12,201 bases of DNA, from NCBI GenBank assembly GCA_017541565.1, contig JAFXYU010000015.1, forward strand, positions 1-12,201, read 5' to 3'. The translations under genes and the position numbers were made by a program. The notes below the pieces were generated by a model that was given only the letters and a program-made list of their open reading frames with translations, did not search any database and was not told the DNA's origin. Of the stretch, positions 1 to 6,563 are shown in pieces. Source of the stretch: a bacterium. Lineage in GTDB: Bacteria > Cyanobacteriota > Vampirovibrionia > Gastranaerophilales > Gastranaerophilaceae. Positions within the stretch are counted from its first letter, which is position 1, and each line of letters starts with the position of its first letter.

Positions 1-28
1 AAAGTAAAATCATTATAAAAACAGACAT
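1..28 (-). CDS. Start of a divergent leftward gene (nine codons, rest outside the window)
   Basis: Reading leftward, an ATG at 28-26 follows a strong Shine-Dalgarno sequence GGGGAG (42-37) with 8 nt between them. The visible peptide is MSVFIMILL, open at the window edge. The hydrophobic start would suit a signal peptide or first membrane helix, but nine residues identify nothing. A possible -10 (TACAAT, minus strand, 62-57) lies about 15 nt upstream of the Shine-Dalgarno. If real, this gene is divergent from the dehydrogenase gene at 112 and shares its control region. The support is only the ribosome-binding site, start codon and absence of a stop. Confidence 0.45.
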
Positions 29-56
29 AAAACTTTCTCCCCTGTCATTGATTTAT

Positions 57-89
57 ATTGTAGCATAAATTTTTTAGTTGTAATATAAT
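57..89. promoter_or_regulatory. Divergent promoter region between the genes starting at 28 (-) and 112 (+)
   Basis: On the plus strand a consensus -10 TATAAT sits at 84-89. The -35 is poor: TAGCAT at 61-66 gives a 17-bp spacer and TTGTAG at 58-63 gives 20 bp. Transcription would begin near 96, which places the ATG at 94 upstream of the transcript and supports 112 as the true start. On the minus strand TACAAT (62-57) could serve the leftward gene. Only the TATAAT is convincing; the rest is inference. Confidence 0.45.
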
Positions 90-111
90 ATTTATGACAA
101 AGGGAGAAAGT

Positions 112-1110
112 ATGAACAATCAGAAGATCGCTGTAATCGGAATGGGAATGTGGGGCAAAAATATTGTCCGAAATTTTTATAATTTAAACGCACTTGAAAT
201 GGTTTGTGATTTGGATGATGAATCCTTAAAAACCGTTCGCGAACAATTCCCCGGTGTTAAAACAACAAAAGATTTTAATGAAGTTATTACTAATCCGGAA
301 ATCACCGGTGTTGCGGTTGTAACACCAAGCCATACACATTTTAAACTTGTAAAAGCAGCTCTTGAGGCAGGCAAGAATGTTTATGTTGAAAAACCGATTT
401 CAACCGTTGCGGAAGAAGCAAGAATTTTAATGGAACTTGCGGAATCCAAGAATCTTGTTCTTATGGTAGACCATCTCCTTTTGTACCATCCGGCGGTTAA
501 CAGGCTTAAAATGCTTATAGAAGAGGGCGTTCTGGGAGAATTAGTTTATGCTCAAAGTGACAGATTAAATGTCAACTATCACAAGAACGACAGAAGTGTT
601 ATGTGGGATTTGGCTCCGCACGATGTTGCAATGGTAGCCTATGTTACAGGCAAAAGTCCGGTGAAAGTTATTTCCGCAATCGGAGCATCAAGCGATAGGA
701 ACAACATTATGGATATAACTCATCTCGGAATTGAATTTGAGGATGGTATGATAGCCCATATTTCAGACAGTTGGATTACACCGCAAAAACACGTTAATCT
801 GTTGGTGAGAGGAACAAAAGCAACAGCAATTTTTGATGATTGTGCGCCAACCGATAAACTTAAAATCTATGACAATTTCATTCCTGCAAATACTCAAAAC
901 GTTGCACTCGATTATCTTGAAATTGAACCGCTTAAACTTGCATGCCAGCATTTTGTAAACTGCTGTGCAACAGGTCAAAAGGCTCGTTCAGACGGTGCTA
1001 ACGGATATGAAGTAGTGAGCATCTTAGAAGAAGCGGAACGTATTATGTTAGGTTCAAAAAAAGAAGAACTTGATAAAACAGATTTTGCTCTGTCAAGAAT
1101 GAAGGTCTAA
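112..1110 (+). CDS. Gfo/Idh/MocA-family NAD(P)-dependent sugar dehydrogenase
   Basis: The product (332 aa from this start) is a cytoplasmic oxidoreductase of the Gfo/Idh/MocA family, which oxidises or reduces sugars, inositols or nucleotide sugars with NAD(P). The N-terminal Rossmann fold shows the dinucleotide motif GMGMWG (residues 10-15), then TPSHTH (71-76) and the family hallmark EKP (93-95) with its lysine. WDLAPHD (166-172) supplies the catalytic-region histidine of the C-terminal alpha/beta domain. The length is normal for the family. An in-frame ATG at 94 exists, but AGGGAG at 101-106 sits 5 nt before the ATG at 112 and lies inside any longer version, so 112 is preferred. It opens the rightward operon; the next gene follows after 9 bp. 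The WlbA-like nucleotide-sugar type is plausible, for surface polysaccharide synthesis, but the substrate cannot be read from sequence alone. Confidence 0.85.
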   Translation: MNNQKIAVIGMGMWGKNIVRNFYNLNALEMVCDLDDESLKTVREQFPGVKTTKDFNEVITNPEITGVAVVTPSHTHFKLVKAALEAGKNVYVEKPISTVAEEARILMELAESKNLVLMVDHLLLYHPAVNRLKMLIEEGVLGELVYAQSDRLNVNYHKNDRSVMWDLAPHDVAMVAYVTGKSPVKVISAIGASSDRNNIMDITHLGIEFEDGMIAHISDSWITPQKHVNLLVRGTKATAIFDDCAPTDKLKIYDNFIPANTQNVALDYLEIEPLKLACQHFVNCCATGQKARSDGANGYEVVSILEEAERIMLGSKKEELDKTDFALSRMKV

Positions 1111-1119
1111 GGAGTAGAA

Positions 1120-1665
1120 ATGAAGGTATTGCCAATCACAACAAACGATAAATATAATAAACCAATCGTCTCAAAAGGCTTTGTATCTGCACCCATAGAA
1201 ACAATGATAAAAAATATGGCAACGTCTTGCAGAGAAAATGTACAATACCATAGTTTATTTAATCGGGAAGTTGCATCAAATTATATGAAATATGCGGAAA
1301 CAGCGGAAAATATTCTATATAATCTCAGAACGATAATGCTGCATTATTCAGTAGGAAGTGTTTTGAAAGCAAAAAAATCTGTCAAACATCCGCAAAAACT
1401 GCGTTTTTATATATCAGAAAACGCCTCTGATTATAAACGTATTCTTGGTGATGTTTATCAGGACAAAAATGATATAACCGGTAATATTACACGCATGGCG
1501 GAATTTACTGATAAATTTGCAAAAGAAAATCCTTTTGAAACATATCTCAAGTTTAAATTGCTTGCAAAAGAGCCAAACAGCCAAACAGCAAACTTTTTAC
1601 CGGAAAAAGAGAGTTTGATAATTGAGGACGAATTAAGAGAATACAGTATATATAGTAATTCATAA
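1120..1665 (+). CDS. Protein of unknown function, probably lineage-specific (181 aa)
   Basis: I do not recognise this protein. It starts at an ATG 5 nt after GGAG (1111-1114), which lies directly after the stop of the dehydrogenase gene, so translation is probably coupled. The sequence is charged and looks mostly helical, without a signal peptide, membrane segment or metal-binding cluster. Its first ~25 residues (MKVLPITTNDKYNKPIV, then SKGF) resemble the low-complexity polar leaders on several other proteins in this window. A small duplication, ATGAAGGT at 1099 and again at 1120, spans the gene junction. Position inside a co-directional operon and a good ribosome-binding site argue that it is a real gene. 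No function is offered. Confidence 0.75.
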   Translation: MKVLPITTNDKYNKPIVSKGFVSAPIETMIKNMATSCRENVQYHSLFNREVASNYMKYAETAENILYNLRTIMLHYSVGSVLKAKKSVKHPQKLRFYISENASDYKRILGDVYQDKNDITGNITRMAEFTDKFAKENPFETYLKFKLLAKEPNSQTANFLPEKESLIIEDELREYSIYSNS

Positions 1666-1690
1666 CAAGAGAGAGGTAAATTAGGATAAT

Positions 1691-2275
1691 ATGGCTAACT
1701 TTGTATCAATATTCAGAATTTTTGTAATGTTTTTTGCGGTGTATCTGATATACTGCTTTGAAGGAAATACAACAGCCTATGTTTGGGCTCTTGCCCTAAC
1801 GATTATTGCATTCTCGCTTGACGGTGTTGACGGCTGGATTGCAAGAAAGTTTAATGAAGTTTCAAAGTTCGGCGCATTACTTGATATTATGGGTGACAGA
1901 ATCGTAGAAAACACCTACTGGATTCTGTTTGCTGTTATGGGTTGGATTAGCATTCTATTCCCTCTTATTGCAATCACCAGAGGGTTTATTACTGATACAA
2001 TAAGAAGTGCCGCCATGGAAAAAGGACTTACACCGTTTGGTATGCAGGTTAATCCTATTTGTAAATGGATTACGGGTTCAAAATTTATGAGAATTACATA
2101 CGCAGTAGCAAAAGTACTCGCATTTGTTCTTATTGTAACGGCAAAAATCCCCGGAATTGCACATACTGATATAATCTGGACTGTTGCATACTGGACAGCG
2201 GTGGTTGCAATCGTATTCTGTGTAGTACGCGGTTTGCCCGTTGTTATTGAAGCAAAAAGAGTTATTGAGGGATAA
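1691..2275 (+). CDS. pgsA: CDP-alcohol phosphatidyltransferase, PgsA type (phosphatidylglycerophosphate synthase)
   Basis: This is a 194-aa integral membrane enzyme that transfers a phosphatidyl group from CDP-diacylglycerol to an alcohol, most likely glycerol-3-phosphate, giving phosphatidylglycerol phosphate. The complete family signature D-x2-D-G-x2-A-R-x8-G-x3-D-x3-D is present: D44, D47, G48, A51, R52, G61, D65 and D69, the last Asp being the proposed catalytic base. The N-terminus has the usual 'N..S.FRIF' lead into the first helix, and further hydrophobic segments follow, including two near the C-terminus. Length is typical. AGGA at 1683-1686 lies 4 nt before the ATG. The fold and reaction class are certain; glycerol-3-phosphate as acceptor is the commonest option for a protein of this size, but a related alcohol acceptor cannot be excluded. 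Confidence 0.8.
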   Translation: MANFVSIFRIFVMFFAVYLIYCFEGNTTAYVWALALTIIAFSLDGVDGWIARKFNEVSKFGALLDIMGDRIVENTYWILFAVMGWISILFPLIAITRGFITDTIRSAAMEKGLTPFGMQVNPICKWITGSKFMRITYAVAKVLAFVLIVTAKIPGIAHTDIIWTVAYWTAVVAIVFCVVRGLPVVIEAKRVIEG

Positions 2276-2321
2276 TACAAAAACCTTATTCCTAAATATA
2301 ACGTAATGAGGTACTGGCATA

Positions 2322-2771
2322 ATGTCAAAAATCAATGTAGTTTTATATGAGCCGGAAATCCCCGCAAACACGGGAAATATTGCAAGGTTATGTGTCTGTA
2401 CCGGAGCATCGTTGTATCTTGTCGGAAAACTCGGATTTGCACTTACGGACAAGTATGTAAAGCGTTCTGGTATGGATTATTGGGACAATGTTGATTTACA
2501 CAAAGTTGTTTCAATGGATGAGATGTTTAAACAGTTTCCCAATGGAAGATTTTTTTATTTAACAACAAAATCAAAAAAGAAATACACGGATATCCGATTT
2601 AAAGAGGGTGATTTTCTCGTTTTCGGACCTGAATCCAGAGGACTTCCGCAAGAATATGTAACGCAAGATACCGCAATAACTCTTCCGATGGTTGAAGGTC
2701 AAAGGAGTTTGAATCTTTCCAACTCCGTAGCAATAACCGTTTATGAAATGATAAGACAGATAGGGTTGTAA
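2322..2771 (+). CDS. trmL: tRNA (cytidine(34)-2'-O)-methyltransferase TrmL
   Basis: A 149-aa SPOUT-class (trefoil-knot) methyltransferase that uses S-adenosylmethionine to 2'-O-methylate the wobble nucleotide of certain leucine tRNAs. The family signatures are all visible: EPEIPANTGNIARLC (residues 10-24), the KRSGMDYW stretch (47-54), FGPESRGLP (101-109) and SLNLSNSVAI (129-138), the last two forming the SAM-binding knot. Length is close to E. coli TrmL, so it is complete and made only of the SPOUT domain. GAGGT at 2308-2312 precedes the ATG by 9 nt. The 46 bp after the pgsA-like gene is the largest gap in the operon and shows no terminator. The following gene begins 5 bp after this stop. 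Confidence 0.93.
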   Translation: MSKINVVLYEPEIPANTGNIARLCVCTGASLYLVGKLGFALTDKYVKRSGMDYWDNVDLHKVVSMDEMFKQFPNGRFFYLTTKSKKKYTDIRFKEGDFLVFGPESRGLPQEYVTQDTAITLPMVEGQRSLNLSNSVAITVYEMIRQIGL

Positions 2772-2776
2772 TAATT

Positions 2777-3598
2777 ATGGAATACAAAATGCCAATACGG
2801 GAACAAGATTCGCACAAAGGAACATTCGGGAAGGTCTTGAATGTTGCAGGTTCCGAGAATTATATCGGAGCGGCATATTTGTCAACTCTTGCTTCACTCA
2901 AAATCGGTGCCGGATATGCTGCACTTTCATCCTGTAAAAAAGTTCTTGATTCAGTATCAAAACTTTTGCCGGAGGCGGTTTTATTATCAAGAAAAGACGC
3001 ACTCAAAAAAGTTGACGAATTTACTACAATGCTTATCGGATGCGGATTAAGTCAGGGAAGAAACTCAAAAACAGATTTTAAAAAATTTATTGAACTTGCC
3101 AAAAAATTTGATTTGCCGACGGTTATTGATGCTGACGGATTGAATATTCTGTCAAAAGAAAATATCGTTTTACCCACAAAAACAATAATAACACCTCACC
3201 CCAAAGAAGCCGCACGACTTTTGGGAGTTGATGATATTACGAGTAATTTGGAATTTGCGGCAAAAGAATTATCAAAAAAGTATAAGTGTGTTGTGGTTTT
3301 GAAAAATCATCGGACAATAATATGCGAGGGTGATACGATTTTTATTAACCAACATGGCAACTCCGCTCTCGCTAAAGCAGGAACGGGAGATGTTCTTGCA
3401 GGAATTATATCAGGACTTCTCGCACAAAGAATGACACCGTATGAAGCCGCAAAACTCGGTGTTTACCTTCATTCCCGCGCGGGTGAAATCGCTTCTAAAG
3501 AATTAACCGAATATTCGGTTCTCGCGTCGGTTGTCATAAAATATCTGCCGCAAGCAATAAAAGAGATATTGAACAACGAAAACAGTCAGTCTTTATAA
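2777..3598 (+). CDS. nnrD: ADP-dependent NAD(P)H-hydrate dehydratase NnrD (standalone)
   Basis: This 273-aa ribokinase-fold enzyme repairs damaged cofactor by dehydrating the S form of NADHX/NADPHX back to NAD(P)H at the expense of ADP. Motifs in order: HKGTFGKV (13-20), GAAYLSTLASLKIGAGY (31-47), GCGLSQG (88-94), DADGLN (118-123), TPHPKEAARLLG (139-150), LKNHRTII (175-182) and GNSALAKAGTGDVLAG (194-209) with the catalytic Asp (D205). Many bacteria fuse this domain to an N-terminal NnrE epimerase; here it stands alone, as in Bacillus, and no epimerase gene is in the window. It follows trmL by 5 bp. An ATG four codons later (2789) is an alternative start, and neither has a strong ribosome-binding site. 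It is the last gene of the operon and ends 1 bp from the stop of the convergent gene, with no hairpin terminator visible. Confidence 0.93.
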   Translation: MEYKMPIREQDSHKGTFGKVLNVAGSENYIGAAYLSTLASLKIGAGYAALSSCKKVLDSVSKLLPEAVLLSRKDALKKVDEFTTMLIGCGLSQGRNSKTDFKKFIELAKKFDLPTVIDADGLNILSKENIVLPTKTIITPHPKEAARLLGVDDITSNLEFAAKELSKKYKCVVVLKNHRTIICEGDTIFINQHGNSALAKAGTGDVLAGIISGLLAQRMTPYEAAKLGVYLHSRAGEIASKELTEYSVLASVVIKYLPQAIKEILNNENSQSL

Positions 3599-3599
3599 A

Positions 3600-4991
3600 T
3601 TAGCCGTAATTCTCTTCTTCGTGCAATGATTGACGGTAGTTGTTAAGTTTGTTTTCTTCGTATATCAATTTTTGATTATTTTTTGCTTGGTTGGAATTTA
3701 GGGCATTTTGTCTTTGAATAAGATTGGTCAATTCTTTTTTTATCTGTCTGAGTTCTTCATCCGCTTTCTTGCAGCTTTCTTTCCTTTTTTGAATTTCAGC
3801 CTGACTTTTTTCTATCTGTGATTTCAAATATTTTTTAATATCAAGTTTAAATATGTGTCCTGATTCTTCGTATAATGTCTTTTTCACCTCTTGAGGATAA
3901 AAGTCGTATCTTATTAACTTGCCTCGCATAATATAGCGCATAATCATCGAAGCCTGTTTTTGAACAAAAGTGCCAAAATCCGCAGATTTCAAAAACAGTT
4001 TTTTATATGGAGTTGTTCCCCGTTTAGTGTTGCAATCGGCACACATATAAATACCGTTATGCTGAAGATTTACACCTTTTTGTGATTTTGGTTTAATATG
4101 TTCAAACGTGTTCGTTCGGTCAAAAAAGTGATAAATTATTCCGAACGGGCTATGATTTTCAGCCGCTTTTACAATTATTCTGTGCGGATTTGTTTTTGCA
4201 AAAGGTAATTCTTTTACAAGTTTTTTGAACTTATCAGCGTCTTTTCGGTTATTTATTTTAGAAATAAAATCTTCATATAAGTTTTCCAAACATTCATCTG
4301 TGTCATCATAGTTGGTTCTATTTTGTATCACTCTCAATGTTTCAAGGTTAAGAACTTTTAATTCCTCATTTTTACCCTTGCCCATTTTTTCGGCAATTCT
4401 TTCCATTCTTTTGAAAACTCTTTGAGATTTTACTTCCAAAGTATCTTTTTCCATTTTTACCATACGCTTGTGATAACCGTATACTTCGGGGTGTGTTATA
4501 ATTTCCAAAAGCGTCAAATTCGGATATTTTTTTGCATAAATTTCCATGATATCCAATAGTTCCAAATTTGTTTCGCTCATATATTTTCTGTACTTTTGAA
4601 GTTTCCTGACAACCGCAGACGCATTAAAAGTAACCGCCTTAATTCTATTGATAATAAATTCGGGTATTTGTTTGTTTATTGGTTTTGACGCAAAACTGCT
4701 TTGGTGAGATAATATTTGGTCAATATTTTCTCTCGGATATTTTTCTGCCAATTCTTCCAACAACTGATATTCTTTTATATCCTTGAGCGATTGTAATTTT
4801 TTCAGACATCTTCTCAGAGAAGGTCTTATTTTTGAAAGAAAATTTTCCGCTTCAAGTTTCGGAAGCATTTTTTTCCCGCATCTCGCGCAAGGCAAATTCG
4901 GAATATCTCTTGCATCATAAAAAACCCGCTTCGGATATCCTGCTTCAAAAGAGGGCTGGGATATGTTAAATAATATTCCGAATATTTGCAT
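3600..4991 (-). CDS. HNH-nuclease-like protein with split zinc knuckles and helical repeats
   Basis: The 463-aa product carries the core of an HNH nuclease near its C-terminal third: FEHIKPKS (296-303, E297-H298), then HN (N312) and CADCNTKRG (C317, C320, N321, R324). The first CxxC that normally sits shortly before this core is CARCG at residues 35-39, about 260 residues away, so a long helical region appears inserted between the two halves of the zinc site. That region holds a repeat: LLEELAEKYP (77-86) and LLDIMEIYAKKYP (145-157), spaced about 71 residues with similar upstream sequence. A charged coiled coil fills about 388-460. The start follows GAGGG (5001-4997) by 5 nt and lies 1 bp after the stop of the nucleotidase gene upstream, so translation is probably coupled. 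The N-terminus has no clear Sec signal but contains PSFEAG (13-18). DNA or RNA cleavage is inferred from the motif; the biological target is unknown. Confidence 0.7.
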   Translation of the reverse strand: MQIFGILFNISQPSFEAGYPKRVFYDARDIPNLPCARCGKKMLPKLEAENFLSKIRPSLRRCLKKLQSLKDIKEYQLLEELAEKYPRENIDQILSHQSSFASKPINKQIPEFIINRIKAVTFNASAVVRKLQKYRKYMSETNLELLDIMEIYAKKYPNLTLLEIITHPEVYGYHKRMVKMEKDTLEVKSQRVFKRMERIAEKMGKGKNEELKVLNLETLRVIQNRTNYDDTDECLENLYEDFISKINNRKDADKFKKLVKELPFAKTNPHRIIVKAAENHSPFGIIYHFFDRTNTFEHIKPKSQKGVNLQHNGIYMCADCNTKRGTTPYKKLFLKSADFGTFVQKQASMIMRYIMRGKLIRYDFYPQEVKKTLYEESGHIFKLDIKKYLKSQIEKSQAEIQKRKESCKKADEELRQIKKELTNLIQRQNALNSNQAKNNQKLIYEENKLNNYRQSLHEEENYG

Positions 4992-4992
4992 T

Positions 4993-6561
4993 CTATCCCT
5001 CGTATTTTATTCTTCCGGTTTGATTAATAATTATAGGTTTATTCAAGTGTTTAATATATTCACAGGTCAAATAATCCTTGTTAAAATCATATTCTACACA
5101 TTCATCTTTAGTGGCAAGAATATCATAATCACCGCCCCAAGACATCATAAATGAGTCACAGGCAACTTTGTATGTCTTATCTTCCCTCGGATTATCTATA
5201 TCAATTTTGTATTCCTTGCCGTCTTTATCCACAAATGCCATTCCTACGAGTTTTCCGCTTGTAGGATTTACTGTATATATCAAACCTGAAACAGCAAGCA
5301 GACCGGGTTTATACCCTTGAGATTTGTATGTTGTTTCTACGGCTTTTTTAAACATATCAACTATTTTTTTCTCGGAGACATTTGCGACAGAAACATGGTC
5401 GTAGAACGGTGCAATATCCTTAATTTCTCTTGAGTCAATTTTCCCTTTTCTGAAGAATCCTCTCGGTCCGCCGTTATTCCATAGAGAAATATCTGCATCC
5501 ATTTCGTAACGCATAGCGTCACACATAAAGTTGGCATGGGGATTTTCTTCAATCAAAGTCATTGGAGCATCGGGTGCAAAAGCAATATATCCGACTTCTT
5601 CGGGAGTACCGATTATTTGATTAAATATGTATTGGTGAATTAACGAACGATGAAAATCATTTGAGTCTGCAATATTGTTTTGCACTTTTGTGATTACTCC
5701 GTCCTTATCAAAAGTCAGGTTCAGTTGTCCGAAATTCTTTCCGTTTTTTCCGGCTTCCGTGATAATCACTGGTTCGCCCGTTTTGGAATAAAAAAGATTT
5801 TCACCTTCTTTAATATCTTTGATAAGTTCGTGAGTGTGACCGCCTATAATGACATCTATTCCTTCCGTTTTTTGTGCAACAATTTTGTCAGTTTCGTTAC
5901 CGAGATGAGAAAGCAGGAATACCTTGTTAATTCCCTGTTTCTTCATATCGTCCGTTTCTTTTTGAACAAGTTCAATAGTCTTTTTTAACTCTTCTACCGT
6001 ACAATCCGAGTGGTTTTCCGGATGAGTTATTCTCTCTTTTAAGTCAATGGGCGCAGCACCTATTAACCCGATTTTTTCACCCTTAACTTCTGTGATTGCC
6101 GAATTTTTCACAATATCCTTGAGCTTTGCTCTGTTCAAATTTTGAATATCCTCGGGTGATTGTTTCTCAATATCAACCTGATTAATATTAGCTGCCAAAA
6201 CAGCACCTTTATATTCGGAAGCAGTGTCGACGAAATCAAGTTGTGTCGTATCAAGTTCGTGATTACCGAGAGCCGTTGCCTTGATGTTTGCCAAATTCAA
6301 AAACTTCATAACCGAGCGGTTAATGTGCTTGTTGCTTTCATCCCCTATCGTATTATCTCCGCCGGAGAGTTTCAAATCTCCCTTTAACCCGCTCAAAATT
6401 CTGAGCATGTTATTGGTTTGCCCGTGAATATCATTCACATATCCCACAGAAAGTTCAAAAGAGTCCTGTTTATTGTTTTGCACGGATTTCCCTGCAACCT
6501 CGTTTTTTTTGAAAGGTGTTGAATAAGTTTTTATAGCAGGTATTTGAACTCTGATATTCAT
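4993..6561 (-). CDS. 5'-nucleotidase family protein (UshA/NadN-like), paralogue 1
   Basis: A 522-aa two-domain metallophosphoesterase of the bacterial 5'-nucleotidase family, which removes phosphate from nucleotides. The N-terminal metal-binding domain has NDIHGQ (D44, H46), GGDN (D69), GNHELD (N100, H101), SHLG (H219) and GGHTHE (H242, H244). The C-terminal substrate domain has NNGGPR (362-367) and WGGDYDIL (475-482), close to family consensus. Members are normally secreted, yet no Sec signal peptide is visible: the protein starts with a polar leader containing TPFKK (15-19). GAAGGT (6572-6567) lies 5 nt before the start and is encoded by the last codons of the neighbouring paralogue, whose stop is 2 bp away. 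Length fits the family. Substrate could be AMP, UDP-sugars, NAD or NMN; the sequence does not decide. Confidence 0.88.
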   Translation of the reverse strand: MNIRVQIPAIKTYSTPFKKNEVAGKSVQNNKQDSFELSVGYVNDIHGQTNNMLRILSGLKGDLKLSGGDNTIGDESNKHINRSVMKFLNLANIKATALGNHELDTTQLDFVDTASEYKGAVLAANINQVDIEKQSPEDIQNLNRAKLKDIVKNSAITEVKGEKIGLIGAAPIDLKERITHPENHSDCTVEELKKTIELVQKETDDMKKQGINKVFLLSHLGNETDKIVAQKTEGIDVIIGGHTHELIKDIKEGENLFYSKTGEPVIITEAGKNGKNFGQLNLTFDKDGVITKVQNNIADSNDFHRSLIHQYIFNQIIGTPEEVGYIAFAPDAPMTLIEENPHANFMCDAMRYEMDADISLWNNGGPRGFFRKGKIDSREIKDIAPFYDHVSVANVSEKKIVDMFKKAVETTYKSQGYKPGLLAVSGLIYTVNPTSGKLVGMAFVDKDGKEYKIDIDNPREDKTYKVACDSFMMSWGGDYDILATKDECVEYDFNKDYLTCEYIKHLNKPIIINQTGRIKYEG

Positions 6562-6563
6562 AA

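Noticed and set aside
94..111. Longer N-terminus of the dehydrogenase from the ATG at 94
   Set aside because: The extension would encode its own Shine-Dalgarno site and would start upstream of the predicted transcript start; the Rossmann motif begins properly from 112.
1915..2452. Open frames of 124-137 codons on the minus strand across the pgsA-like and trmL genes
   Set aside because: They are antisense to two genes with complete family motifs and have no initiation signals.
3590..3605. Terminator between nnrD and the convergent HNH-like gene
   Set aside because: Only 1 bp separates the stop codons and no G+C-rich hairpin with a T-run is visible there.
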